Assembly (NCBI RefSeq): GCF_041053105.1
Contig: NZ_CP163444.1
Coordinates: forward strand, 2,728,001 to 2,792,000
Reading direction: 5' to 3'
Source: Streptomyces sp. R44
GTDB lineage: Bacteria > Actinomycetota > Actinomycetes > Streptomycetales > Streptomycetaceae
Length of the DNA stretch: 64,000 nt
This document shows positions 50,011 to 58,350 of this stretch, piece after piece (position 1 is the stretch's first letter; each line of letters opens with the position of its first letter). Under the pieces are notes generated by a model. That model was not told the origin of the DNA and made no database searches. It saw nothing but the letters and a program-made list of their open reading frames with translations. Position numbers and translations under genes: made by a program.

Positions 50011-51168
50011 ATGAAGATCGTAGTGCAGGTCAAGCTGATGCCGGAGGCCGGTCAGGCCTCCGCGCTGTCGGCGACCCTGCTTACGGTCAACGAGGCCGCG
50101 AACTGGGTCTCCGATGTGGCGTTCGAGAGACGTGTCCCGCGTGAGTACGAGCTTCGGAAGCACACATACGCCGAATTGAAGGCGCGTGGGCTGGGGGCGC
50201 AAGCCGCCCAGCACGTCATCAAGAAGACCCGGGAGGCCTACACCACGCTGAAGGCGAACATCCGCGCCGGGAACCTGGGCAGGCCGGGGTCGAAGCGCAG
50301 AGTCAAAGCGGAGTCGAAGCCCATCGCCTTCCGGACCGACTCCGCGCAGCCGTACGACGACCGGTGCCTTTCCTGGCAATACGACGCCGGAACGGTGTCG
50401 ATCTGGACGACGGCCGGACGGCTCAAGAACGTCCGCTTCGCCTGCTCCCCGGGCGCGCTCAAGACGCTCCGCGAGCACCGCAAGGGCGAGTCCGACCTCA
50501 TCGAACGCGGCGGCGTGTTCTACCTCGTAGCCGTCTGCGACATCCCCGAGGCCGATCAGTACGAGCCCGGCGGGTTCATCGGCGTCGATCTCGGCATCGC
50601 CAACATCGCCACCACGTCCACCGGCTTCCGGGCCGCCGGGCGCGGCCTGAACCGGTACCGGGCCCGGCAAGCCGGCCTACGGAGGAAGCTCCAGGCCAAG
50701 GGCACCAAGTCAGCGAAGCGTCTGCTCAAGAGGCGCTCCCGGAAGGAAGCCCGGCACGCCGCCAACGTCAACCACGTCATCTCGAAGACCATCGTCGCCA
50801 CCGCTGAACGCACCGGCTCCGGTATCGCCCTTGAAGACCTCACGGGCATCCGCAGCCGGGTACGGCACCGCAAGGACCAGCGGACTTCCCTGCATTCGTG
50901 GAGCTTCCACCAGCTTGGCCAGTACATCGAGTACAAGGCAAAGCGGGCCGGAGTGCCGCTGGTCTACGTCGATCCGGCGTACACCAGTCAGCAGTGCTCC
51001 CAGTGCGGCCATATCGACCGGCGCAACCGCCTGTCACAACCGACGTTCGCCTGCCGGTCCTGCGGGACCCTCATGCACGCGGACGACAATGCGTCCCACA
51101 ACATCGGCCACAAGGGCCAGACCGTGTGGACCGCGGGGCGTGAGTCACGCGTCCCAGCCACACCGTAA
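50011..51168 (+). CDS. tnpB: RNA-guided endonuclease TnpB (OrfB)
   Basis: A 385-residue TnpB, the ancestor group of Cas12 nucleases; such proteins use an omega-RNA from the element's right end to cut DNA and help keep the element in place. The RuvC residues look intact: Asp193 (GVDLGIANIA), Glu275 (ALEDLTGI) and Asp358 (HADDNASHNI). The zinc ribbon Cys329/Cys332 and Cys348/Cys351 is complete, as is the basic Arg/Lys-rich region 210-250. Length is normal, with no frameshift, so it may be active. ATG 50011 lies 7 nt after TACGAT, implying a leaderless mRNA. Confidence 0.92.
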   Translation: MKIVVQVKLMPEAGQASALSATLLTVNEAANWVSDVAFERRVPREYELRKHTYAELKARGLGAQAAQHVIKKTREAYTTLKANIRAGNLGRPGSKRRVKAESKPIAFRTDSAQPYDDRCLSWQYDAGTVSIWTTAGRLKNVRFACSPGALKTLREHRKGESDLIERGGVFYLVAVCDIPEADQYEPGGFIGVDLGIANIATTSTGFRAAGRGLNRYRARQAGLRRKLQAKGTKSAKRLLKRRSRKEARHAANVNHVISKTIVATAERTGSGIALEDLTGIRSRVRHRKDQRTSLHSWSFHQLGQYIEYKAKRAGVPLVYVDPAYTSQQCSQCGHIDRRNRLSQPTFACRSCGTLMHADDNASHNIGHKGQTVWTAGRESRVPATP

Positions 51169-51247
51169 GGGTGTCCGGACGGAGGAGCCCACCTGGCAGC
51201 CGGCCAGGCGCTACCTCCAAGCCCGGCCCATCAGGGCAGGGTCAAGT
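51130..51247 (+). ncRNA. Candidate omega-RNA region at the tnpB 3' end
   Basis: In IS605-type elements the guide RNA scaffold overlaps the 3' end of tnpB and ends at the element boundary. Here the stretch after the stop can form CTGGC-AGCCG-GCCAG and GCCC-GGCCCATCA-GGGC hairpins and ends at GGGTCAAG. Position and folding fit; the RNA has not been shown, and the boundary (hence the guide) is uncertain. Confidence 0.3.
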
Positions 51248-52075
51248 TGACTGGCGGAGGTGATGCACCTCCTGGTCGCCACCGGCGGAAGGAAGGTTGC
51301 CGCCTTCCTGACCGTTTTCCTCGGAGTCGTCGGCGGAGGTCTCCCCGCGCAGGTCACGGGCCATCAGCGTCGCTCCGGCGACCGCTCCCGGCATGAGGAG
51401 GACGGCGACGAAGGGCACCAGGAAGGCGAGCGTCAGCGGAACGCCGAAGCCCAGGGCGGCCGTCCGGCGCCCGCGGAGCAGCCGCAGCCGCTCCTTCAGC
51501 TCGACGCCCCGGCGCTGGAGCGCCACGGCCGTCAGTTCCTCGGTGAGGAAGAAGCCGGAGACGCAGAAGCCGATGGCCGGGACGACGGTCTGGCCGACGA
51601 CGGGGATGAACCCGCAGGCGAAGAGCAGGACGCCGTAGAGCGCGACCCGCAGCAGGACCCGCAGGCTGTCACGGGCCGAGATCCACAGCTCGCGCCAGAG
51701 CGGCAGGCCCGACTCGGGCACCTCGCCGCCCTCGCTGCGGTCGACCTCCTCGGACAGCGACTCGTAGAAGGGCTGGCCGACGAGGAGGGTGACGGCGGTG
51801 AAGGTGATGACCGCGAGGAAGAGCCCGAAGGCGAAGACGAGCCCGGTCAGGGTTCCGCGGAAGATGCCGAGCCAGGGCGAGCTCCAGTCGTCGGCGAACG
51901 GCGTCGCCCACGCGGCCAGGTCGTCGGCGCCGTAACCGAGGCCGACGAGCGCCCCCGCGTAGAGGACGAGCGTCACGAGCCCGGGCAGCAGCCCGAAGCC
52001 GAACCACCGACCGTGCTGTCCGACCCACTTCTGGCCCTGCAACAGGTATCTGAAACCCACCCCGAGATCACGCAT
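51242..52075 (-). CDS. EI24 domain (CysZ-like) membrane protein
   Basis: A 277-residue membrane protein with four to five transmembrane helices. The GFRYLLQGQKWVGQHGRWFGFGLLPGLV N-terminus and LLVGQPFYESLSEEVDRSEGG are typical of the EI24/CysZ family, some of which carry sulfate. Substrate unknown here. ATG 52075 lies 7 nt after TAGGGT, inside the end of the upstream kinase gene, so it may be transcribed both from its own leaderless promoter and by readthrough. Its last codons and stop reach the right edge of the tnpB element, so its acidic C-terminal tail may have been altered by insertion. Confidence 0.85.
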   Translation of the reverse strand: MRDLGVGFRYLLQGQKWVGQHGRWFGFGLLPGLVTLVLYAGALVGLGYGADDLAAWATPFADDWSSPWLGIFRGTLTGLVFAFGLFLAVITFTAVTLLVGQPFYESLSEEVDRSEGGEVPESGLPLWRELWISARDSLRVLLRVALYGVLLFACGFIPVVGQTVVPAIGFCVSGFFLTEELTAVALQRRGVELKERLRLLRGRRTAALGFGVPLTLAFLVPFVAVLLMPGAVAGATLMARDLRGETSADDSEENGQEGGNLPSAGGDQEVHHLRQST

Positions 52076-52085
52076 GGGGGAAACC

Positions 52086-53612
52086 CTAACCGTCGGTGGT
52101 ACGGAAGGACTCCAGGGCCGTGTCGAAGTGACGGCGGGCCTCGGCGGCGCGGCCCACCGGGGCCGAGGCCCACAGGTCGTAGAGGGTGCCGGCCTGCTCC
52201 CAGCAGAGGTCGACGGTGTGCCGGGGGCCCTCGGCGCCGGTGAAGCCGTCCCAGGTGAACTCCCAGCGGGCGGCGGGCAGTCCCTTGTGGCGCGTCTCCT
52301 CGACCGTGGCGTCGCGGTAGCCCTTGTTGGTCTTCGGCCCGGCCGCGTCGGCGGTGCGCATCACCCCGATCGCCCCGCCGGGCGGGATCGCCCGGATCCT
52401 GATCCCGACCCAGACGGCCCCGTCCCCCGTCGTGTAGAAGACCCGCTCGCCGTCGGTCGAGCGGTCCGCCCCGGCGGGCACGGCGAGGGTGAAGCCGCGC
52501 TCGTCCCGGACGGCGGTGTATCCGGCGGGGACGGGCGCGGGTGTCGCCGAGGAGCTCCGCCCACCGGTGGGCGAGGGCCCCGCCCCCGCGGGCGGCTCGT
52601 CGCGACCGGCGAGCAGCACGGCCACCGTCACCGCCGCGACGGAGGCGGCGACGGCGGCGACGACGAAGGGCAGCGCGAGCCCGCCACGGCGGGAGGGGTC
52701 GGCGGGGGCGGCGGCGGGGTGCCGTGGCTCCGGGGTGGTGTCCCTGGCGGTGTCCCGGGCGGTCGGCGGGTGGGGGTCCGGCGCCGGCTGGGGTCCGGCC
52801 GCGCACGCGGCGAGCAGGCGGCGGGCCTCGGCGGCGCCCAGGCGGCGGTCCGGGTCGCGTTCGAGGAGGCCCTGGACGACCGGGACGAGCGGTCCCATCC
52901 GTTCGGAGGGCCGGATCTCCTCGTACACGATCGCGTGCAGGACGGCGCCGATGGAGTCCCGGCGGAACGGCGACGTGCCCGTCGCCGCCGCGCAGAGCAG
53001 CGCGCCGAGCGACCACAGGTCGGAGGCGGGTCCCGCGTCGTCGCCCCGCATCCGCTCGGGTGCCGTGTACTCCGGGGTGCCGATGAAGACGCCGGTGCGG
53101 CTGAGCGTCGTCGCGCCGGGGAGGCTGGCGATGCCGAAGTCGGTGAGCACCGCCCTGCCGGTGCCCTCCTCCAGGAGGACGTTGGCGGGTTTCACGTCCC
53201 GGTGCAGTACGTCGCGGGCGTGGGCGGCGCACAGCGCGTCGAGCAGGTCGAGCCCGAGCCGCGCGGTCTCTTGCGGGGACAGCACCTCGCCGGCGGCCAG
53301 CCGGTCGGCGAGCGAGCCGCCGTCGACGAGCTCCATCACCAGGGCGGGCTGCCCCCGGTGCTCGACGACGTCGTGGACGACGATCACGTGCGGGTGGCGG
53401 ACCTGGGCGACGACCCGGGCCTCCCGCAGGGCGCCCGCCGGGTCGGCGCCGGAGTCGAGCGCGAGCGTCTTGACGGCGACCTGGCGTCCGAGCAGCTCGT
53501 CGGTGGCCCGCCGGACGACGCCCATGCCGCCCTGGCCGAGCCGCTCGCCGAGGCGGTACCGCCCGCCGATCAGCTCGTGATCGGCCTGTTCCGACCCGTC
53601 GTACGCCACCAC
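52086..53612 (-). CDS. Membrane Ser/Thr protein kinase (PknB-type)
   Basis: A 508-residue Hanks-type kinase. The kinase domain (about residues 15-270) shows the glycine loop LGQGGMGVV, VAVKTL (ATP Lys), HRDVKPANVLL, TDFGIASLPG and GTPEYTAPERM; a Pro-rich linker, one transmembrane helix near residue 325 and an extracytoplasmic domain (about 350-508) follow. The outer domain is not PASTA, so the signal is unknown. Start GTG 53612 after GGGGGAACGA was preferred; ATG 53642 upstream has no ribosome-binding site. It is followed after 10 nt by the EI24 gene on the same strand. Confidence 0.92.
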   Translation of the reverse strand: MVAYDGSEQADHELIGGRYRLGERLGQGGMGVVRRATDELLGRQVAVKTLALDSGADPAGALREARVVAQVRHPHVIVVHDVVEHRGQPALVMELVDGGSLADRLAAGEVLSPQETARLGLDLLDALCAAHARDVLHRDVKPANVLLEEGTGRAVLTDFGIASLPGATTLSRTGVFIGTPEYTAPERMRGDDAGPASDLWSLGALLCAAATGTSPFRRDSIGAVLHAIVYEEIRPSERMGPLVPVVQGLLERDPDRRLGAAEARRLLAACAAGPQPAPDPHPPTARDTARDTTPEPRHPAAAPADPSRRGGLALPFVVAAVAASVAAVTVAVLLAGRDEPPAGAGPSPTGGRSSSATPAPVPAGYTAVRDERGFTLAVPAGADRSTDGERVFYTTGDGAVWVGIRIRAIPPGGAIGVMRTADAAGPKTNKGYRDATVEETRHKGLPAARWEFTWDGFTGAEGPRHTVDLCWEQAGTLYDLWASAPVGRAAEARRHFDTALESFRTTDG

Positions 53613-53666
53613 TCGTTCCCCCAGTCCGCAGGACACGGACATGATGCCGCAGCGCGTCCGGACACG

Positions 53667-53702
53667 GCGAGGGCCGCACCCCGGTCGGGGTGCGGCCCTC
53701 GC
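53667..53702 (-). terminator. Terminator after Ohr gene
   Basis: GCGAGGGCCGCACCCC, a GGTC loop, GGGGTGCGGCCCTCGC: a perfect 16-bp stem 24 nt past the Ohr stop on the minus strand. Confidence 0.88.
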
Positions 53703-53726
53703 GCTACGCGTGCGTGACTCAGAGAC

Positions 53727-54149
53727 TCAGACGGCGAGCTCGACCGTGATGTTGCCGCGGGTCGCCTTGGAGTACGGGCAGACCTGGTGGGCCTTCTCGA
53801 TCAGGCTCTTGGCGGTCTCGGCGTCCACGTTCGGGATGGTCGCCGAGATCTTGACGATGATGCCGAAGCCGTCGTCGTTCTTGCCGATGCCGACCTGGGC
53901 GGTGACCGTCGAGCCGGAGACGTCGGCGTTCTCGTTGCGGGCGACGACGCCGAGGGCGCCCTGGAAGCAGGCGCTGTAGCCGGCCGCGAAGAGCTGCTCG
54001 GGGTTGGTGCCCGCGCCGGAGCCGCCCATGGCCTTCGGCGGGTTCACGACGACGTCGAGCTGACCGTCGTCGGTGGCGACGCGGCCGTCACGGCCGTTCT
54101 CGGCGGTGGCGACGGCGGTGTACAGGACGTCGGAGTGCTGGATCGACAT
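53727..54149 (-). CDS. Organic hydroperoxide resistance protein (Ohr/OsmC family)
   Basis: A 140-residue thiol peroxidase. The two reactive Cys lie in AAGYSACFQGAL and HQVCPYSKATRGN, the Ohr pattern (OsmC proteins differ in the second motif). It reduces organic hydroperoxides using lipoylated protein. It starts at ATG 54149 after AAGGAAG. Sixty-odd nt downstream of the MDR reductase on the same strand, and near a MarR gene, as is usual for ohr loci; however the MarR is divergent from the reductase rather than adjacent to this gene. Confidence 0.94.
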   Translation of the reverse strand: MSIQHSDVLYTAVATAENGRDGRVATDDGQLDVVVNPPKAMGGSGAGTNPEQLFAAGYSACFQGALGVVARNENADVSGSTVTAQVGIGKNDDGFGIIVKISATIPNVDAETAKSLIEKAHQVCPYSKATRGNITVELAV

Positions 54150-54213
54150 GCTGTTGTCTTCCTTCTTCGGTTCGCCGCGACTCGCGCCCACGATCGCGAC
54201 GGCTGAGGGAAGA

Positions 54214-55233
54214 CTAGCGGGTCGCCGAGACGATCATCTTTCCGGTGTTGTCGCCGCGCAGCAGGCCGAGGAAGGCGTCCACGCCGTTCTCGATGCCCTC
54301 GACGAAGGTCTCGCGGTGCTTCAGCTCGCCCGAGGCGAGCCAGCCGCCGACCTCCTGGACGAACTGGTTCTGCAGGCCGTAGTGGTCGCCGACGAGGACG
54401 CCCTGGAGCCGCAGCCGCTTGCCGATGATCATCGCCATGTTCCGCGGACCGGGGACCGGCTCGGTGTCGTTGTACTGGGCGATCATGCCGCAGATGGTGG
54501 CGCGGCCGTGCACGTTGAGCGAGGAGATCGCGGCTTCGAGGTGGTCCCCGCCGACGTTGTCGAAGTAGACGTCGATGCCGTCCGGGGCGGCCTCGCGGAG
54601 CTGGTCCTTGACCGGGCCGTTCTTGTAGTTGAAGGCGGCGTCGAAGCCGAGCTCCTCGACGAGGAACTTGACCTTCTCGTCGGAGCCGGCCGAGCCGATG
54701 ACCCGGGAGGCGCCCTTGAGCTTCGCCATCTGGCCGACCTGGCTGCCGACGGCGCCGGCCGCGCCGGAGACGAAGACGGCGTCGCCCTCCTTGAAGGAGG
54801 CGACCTCGAAGAGGCCGGCGTAGGCCGTGAGGCCGGTCATGCCGAGCACGCCGAGGTACGCGGAGAGGGGCGCGAGCGCCGGGTCGACCTTGGTGGCGCC
54901 CTTGGCCGGGACGTCGGCGTACTCGCGCCAGCCGAGGCCGTGCAGGACGTGGTCGCCGACGGCGAAGCCCTCGGCGTTGGAGGCGATGACCTCACCGACC
55001 GCGCCGCCGTCCATGGGGTGGTCGAGCTGGAAGGGCGGGATGTACGACTTCACGTCGTTCATCCGGCCGCGCATGTACGGGTCGACGGAGAAGTGCAGGT
55101 TGCGCACGAGGATGCGGCCCTCGGCCGGCTCGGCGACCGGGGTCTCGCGCAGGGCGAAGTCCGCCGGAACGGGCCAGCCGTGCGGACGGGCGACGAGGTG
55201 CCACTCACGGCTGGACGCGGGAAGAACGGACAT
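54214..55233 (-). CDS. NADP-dependent MDR oxidoreductase (alkenal/quinone reductase type)
   Basis: A 339-residue zinc-free medium-chain reductase resembling leukotriene B4 12-hydroxydehydrogenase/2-alkenal reductases. It has an N-terminal REWHLVARPHGWP, FSVDPYMRGRM, a Rossmann core VSGAAGAVGSQVGQMAKLKG and YFDNVGGDHLEAA. It reduces electrophilic alkenals or quinones with NADPH. ATG 55233 lies eight nt after GGAGG. Upstream, divergent from a MarR gene; the ~106-bp region between them carries inverted CTTGACA/TGTCAAG elements, suggesting MarR control and an oxidative or electrophile stress role with Ohr. Confidence 0.93.
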   Translation of the reverse strand: MSVLPASSREWHLVARPHGWPVPADFALRETPVAEPAEGRILVRNLHFSVDPYMRGRMNDVKSYIPPFQLDHPMDGGAVGEVIASNAEGFAVGDHVLHGLGWREYADVPAKGATKVDPALAPLSAYLGVLGMTGLTAYAGLFEVASFKEGDAVFVSGAAGAVGSQVGQMAKLKGASRVIGSAGSDEKVKFLVEELGFDAAFNYKNGPVKDQLREAAPDGIDVYFDNVGGDHLEAAISSLNVHGRATICGMIAQYNDTEPVPGPRNMAMIIGKRLRLQGVLVGDHYGLQNQFVQEVGGWLASGELKHRETFVEGIENGVDAFLGLLRGDNTGKMIVSATR

Positions 55234-55339
55234 GAGCACGGCCTCCAGGCAAAGCTTGACATCACAAAAGGTTCACTGACTGAAACAACCATGCGCCTGG
55301 ATATTTCATGTTGTCAAGTATCTGGGTAGACTGAGTCCC
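55234..55339. promoter_or_regulatory. Divergent MDR reductase/marR regulatory region
   Basis: CTTGACA (55255-55261) and its complement TGTCAAG (55312-55318) flank an AT-rich core. On the plus strand TAGACT (55327-55332) lies 7 nt before the marR ATG. On the minus strand TTGACA (55312-55317), an 18-bp spacer and CATGGT could promote the reductase gene. The arms are candidate MarR sites. Confidence 0.6.
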
Positions 55340-55774
55340 ATGGCCACCACACGCACGGACCCCCTGACCCTCGAAGTCGTCGAGCTGATCGGCACGGTCG
55401 TGGCGCGCTACTACGAGGAGTACGAGCAGGCGGCCGCGCAGCACGCGCTGACCGGCGCCCAGGCCCGCGTCCTCGGCCTGCTCTCGCTCGATCCGCTGCC
55501 GATGCGCCGCATCGCGCAGAAGCTGAAGTGCGAGCCCTCCAACATCACCGGGATCGTCGACCGCCTGGAGGCCCGCGGTCTGGTCGAGCGCAAGCCCGAC
55601 CCGGACGACCGGCGGGTCAAGCTGGCCGTCCCCACGGACGAGGGCCGGGACACCGCCCGCCGCCTCCGCGAGTCCCTCGACTTCGCGCGCGAACCGCTCG
55701 GCGAGCTGACCGAGGCCGAGCGGACCCTGCTGCGGGACCTGCTGAAGCGGATGCTGGGCGTCGACGCGGCGTAA
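55340..55774 (+). CDS. MarR-family transcriptional regulator
   Basis: A 144-residue MarR dimer protein. The winged helix PMRRIAQKLKCEPSNITGIVDRLEARGLVERKPDPDDRRVKLAVPTDEG is complete (about residues 55-105), with flanking dimerisation helices. It lacks the N-terminal Cys of OhrR-type sensors but has one Cys in the recognition helix region (KCEPS), which could be redox active; that is speculative. Divergent from the alkenal reductase gene. Leaderless start, 7 nt after TAGACT. Confidence 0.94.
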   Translation: MATTRTDPLTLEVVELIGTVVARYYEEYEQAAAQHALTGAQARVLGLLSLDPLPMRRIAQKLKCEPSNITGIVDRLEARGLVERKPDPDDRRVKLAVPTDEGRDTARRLRESLDFAREPLGELTEAERTLLRDLLKRMLGVDAA

Positions 55775-55786
55775 GGCCGGCCCGCG

Positions 55787-56962
55787 CTACACGCACCACC
55801 AGAGGAACCGGGTGCACGTCGGCTCCGGGCTGGGCGTCGGGCTCTGGCTCGGCGTGGGGCCGGTGGTCGACGGCCCGGGCGTACCGGGCGCACCCGAGCC
55901 GGTCGGCGCCGGGCCGCTCGCCGTCGGGGACGCGGTCGCGCCGGGCGGGGCGGACGGGGAGGCGGGTCCCGTGGTCGCCGGCGCGGTGGCCGGGGCGCCA
56001 CCGGTCCCCCGGCCGGCGCCGGAGCCGGCACCCGTGCCCGTACCGGAGCCCGTACCACTACCCGTACCCGAGCCGGATCCCGAGCCGCTGCTCACCTGGC
56101 GGGGGCGTGCGGGGACGGAGCTCGGTGCGTCCGTCGCCGGGGCCGGGCTCGTCCCCTCCGGCGTCTCGGAGGGCTCCGCGGGCGTGGGAGGCATCGGGGT
56201 CTCGGTGACCTCCAGCTCCTCGACGGCCGTGGCGGCGCCGTCCTGCGGCGGGTCATCGAGGGCGAGCTTCGCCAGGGTCAGCGTCCCGGCCGCGAGGACC
56301 AGCCCCACCGTTCCCACCAGGACCGTACGGCCCCGGCGCGAGCGCGAGCCCCTCCCCCGCCGGGCGGTGGAGCGGCCCCGCGAGGCGGCGCGACGCCCGC
56401 CGGGGGCGGGGCGCGGCGGTTCGAGGACGTCCAGCTCGAAGACGTGCTCGGGCGCGGGCCGGTCGGGGTCGTCGTGGTCCCCGGACGCCTCCGGGGGGTC
56501 GTAGGTCCCGGACGCGTCCGGGGGCACCGGCGCGTCCGGGGGCACCGATGTCCCGGGCGACTCGTAGATCGCGGGGCGCATCGGCTCACCGTAGACGCCG
56601 GGGCGGGGCGGCTCGCCGTAGGCCGATTGCCCGTTCGGCGCACCGTAGGCCGCCTGCCCGTTCGGCGCACCGTAGGCCGATTGCCCGTTCGGCGCACCGT
56701 AGGCCGCGGGCGCGGGCGGCCCGCCGTACGGCGCCGACTGGTTCTGCCCGCCGTACGGCGCGGCCTGGTTCTGCCCGCCGTACAGCGCGGACTGGTTCGG
56801 CGTCTCGTAGACCGCGGGCCGGGTCGGCCCGCCGTAGCTGTGGTCCGGGGTGTGGACCGGTATGTGGGGGGTCTCGTACCGCAGTTCCTCGACGGGAGTC
56901 CCGCACCCGGCACAGGCGAGGGCCCCGTTGAGATGCCGCCGGCACGCGTGGCAGTAGTCCAT
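55787..56962 (-). CDS. SCO2400-family zinc-ribbon membrane protein with 9-aa repeats
   Basis: A 391-residue protein: N-terminal zinc ribbon MDYCHACRRHLNGALACAGCG (two CxxC pairs), then a Pro/Tyr/Gln-rich region with two sets of tandem nonapeptides (YGAPNGQSA-type and YGGQNQAAP-type), an acidic stretch ending EHVFELDVLEPPRP, a basic RSTARRGRGSRSRRGR segment, one transmembrane helix (about 220-240) and a Ser/Gly/Pro-rich outer tail ending TRFLWWCV. From memory this is the streptomycete SCO2400 family, of unknown function. The layout, a cytosolic zinc finger and a mucin-like exterior, suggests a membrane sensor or scaffold. Confidence 0.85.
   Translation of the reverse strand: MDYCHACRRHLNGALACAGCGTPVEELRYETPHIPVHTPDHSYGGPTRPAVYETPNQSALYGGQNQAAPYGGQNQSAPYGGPPAPAAYGAPNGQSAYGAPNGQAAYGAPNGQSAYGEPPRPGVYGEPMRPAIYESPGTSVPPDAPVPPDASGTYDPPEASGDHDDPDRPAPEHVFELDVLEPPRPAPGGRRAASRGRSTARRGRGSRSRRGRTVLVGTVGLVLAAGTLTLAKLALDDPPQDGAATAVEELEVTETPMPPTPAEPSETPEGTSPAPATDAPSSVPARPRQVSSGSGSGSGTGSGTGSGTGTGAGSGAGRGTGGAPATAPATTGPASPSAPPGATASPTASGPAPTGSGAPGTPGPSTTGPTPSQSPTPSPEPTCTRFLWWCV
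56618..56805. repeat. 27-bp tandem repeats in the SCO2400-family gene
   Basis: Three 27-bp copies (56618-56644, 56645-56671, 56672-56698; one or two mismatches) encode YGAPNGQSA/A; after a gap, three more 27-bp units (from 56725, 56752, 56779) encode YGGQNQSAP-type nonapeptides. All preserve the frame. Confidence 0.9.
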
Positions 56963-57249
56963 GGGGCCCGCAGGCTATGTCGCCCGGTGCGGCGTCAGGT
57001 AGGCGCGGAAGTGAGGATCCTGTGTGGAAACCGCAGGTCGTCGGCGGTGCGCCGCGATTCTCCCGCTTCGGGTGGGATGACCTCCGCCGTGCTCCTCACC
57101 CGGAGTGCGGCCGCCGACACGGCCCGCACCGGAGCCCCGGGCGGCGCAGCCCAGCGCGCGCCGCGCCCCGGACGGCCGGACGATGCGAACAGGACCGCGA
57201 ATCGCGACCCGCCTCGCCCGTGCCAGCACCGCACTCCGGAGGATCCGCC

Positions 57250-58311
57250 GTGACCGTCAGCCTTGAGCAGCTGCGTCGTTGCCATGTCGCCGTCGACCTG
57301 GGTGCCGCCCGCACCCGGGTCTTCGTCAAGGGCGCCGGACTCGTCGTCGACGAGCCGAGCGTCGCCGCAGTCAACACCCGTACCGGAGCGCTGATCGCCG
57401 TCGGCGCCCTCGCCGAGAAGATGACCGGCCGCACCCCCGACTACATCCGGGTCGTGCGCCCGGTCTCGGGCGGCACGGTCGTCGACATCGAGATGGCGCA
57501 GCGGATGCTCCGTCACCTCCTCGGCGAGAAGCTGCGCCGGCAGCTGCGCCGCAAGCCCCGGCTGCGCGCGGCGGCCTGCACCCCGCACGACAGCGATCCG
57601 CTGGCGCAGCGCGCCGCCGTGGAGACCCTCGTCGGTCTCGGGGCGCGCCGGGTCGAGCTGGTCGACACCCTGATCGCGGCGGCCGTGGGCTGCGGGCTTC
57701 CCGTCGAGCAGCCGACCGCGACGATGATCCTGGTGTGCGGGGCGGCGACCACGCAGGTCGCGGTGCTCTCGCTCGGCGCGATCGTCACGGCGGAGCGGAT
57801 GCCGGTCGGCGGCGACGCCATCGACCACGCCGTCATCCAGCACCTGCGCCACCACCACGAGCTGATGCTGCCGAGCCAGTCGGTGCGCCCGCTGCAACTC
57901 GCCCTCAGCGGCAACGGCCTGACCACGCAGGGTCCCGCCTGGACGGAGATCCACGGCCGGGACGTCGCCACGGGCCTGGCCCGTTCGGTGACCGTCGACA
58001 CCGCCGCCGTGCGGGACGCGATCCACACGCCGCTGACGGCGGTCCTCGACGGCATCGGGAAGGTGCTGCGGGACTGCCCGCCGGACCTGGTGGCCGACCT
58101 CGCGGACCGCGGGATCATGATGGTCGGCGGCAGCGCCCTGCTGCCGGGGCTCGACCAGATGCTGCGCGAGGCGACCGGGATGCCGGTGCACATCGCGGAA
58201 CGGCCGGACGTCTGCGCGGTCCTCGGCCTCGGCGCGATGCTGGAGGGCAGGGTCCAGCCGATGGTCCTCGACCCGCTGGCCGAGCGCGACCCGCTCGCCG
58301 ACGAGGACTGA
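57250..58311 (+). CDS. mbl: MreB-like protein (Mbl)
   Basis: A 353-residue actin-fold protein of the MreB/Mbl family. Phosphate-1 loop AVDLGAARTRVFVKG, connect and phosphate-2 VCGAATTQVAVLSLG, and the adenosine motif MMVGGSALLPGLDQML are present. It is close in length to MreB and, from memory, corresponds to S. coelicolor Mbl (SCO2451), which acts with MreB in spore wall assembly. It lacks an mreC/mreD neighbour, as expected for Mbl. Starts at GTG 57250 after GGAGG, with the whole upstream frame extension ignored. Confidence 0.85.
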   Translation: MTVSLEQLRRCHVAVDLGAARTRVFVKGAGLVVDEPSVAAVNTRTGALIAVGALAEKMTGRTPDYIRVVRPVSGGTVVDIEMAQRMLRHLLGEKLRRQLRRKPRLRAAACTPHDSDPLAQRAAVETLVGLGARRVELVDTLIAAAVGCGLPVEQPTATMILVCGAATTQVAVLSLGAIVTAERMPVGGDAIDHAVIQHLRHHHELMLPSQSVRPLQLALSGNGLTTQGPAWTEIHGRDVATGLARSVTVDTAAVRDAIHTPLTAVLDGIGKVLRDCPPDLVADLADRGIMMVGGSALLPGLDQMLREATGMPVHIAERPDVCAVLGLGAMLEGRVQPMVLDPLAERDPLADED

Positions 58312-58350
58312 TATCGACCGGAACCGGGGGATTCGTACGACAATGAGACC

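Larger units (their letters stand above)
49957..51250 (+). mobile_element. tnpB-only IS200/IS605-like (IS1341-type) element
   Basis: The element spans a tnpB gene and its flanks; a Y1 transposase gene (tnpA) is absent on either side. On the left a small hairpin CGTAG-AGTGATG-CTACG (49985-50001) and a direct repeat of GATT-N-CCGACAT flank the start. On the right, after the stop, GC-rich hairpins run to a GGGTCAAG sequence near 51247 where the next gene's stop lies. The exact ends are not determined; IS605-type elements have no terminal inverted repeats or target duplications to mark them. Confidence 0.65.

Noticed and set aside
49957-51250. Complete IS605 element with Y1 transposase
   Set aside because: No tnpA-like frame on either side; only tnpB is present.
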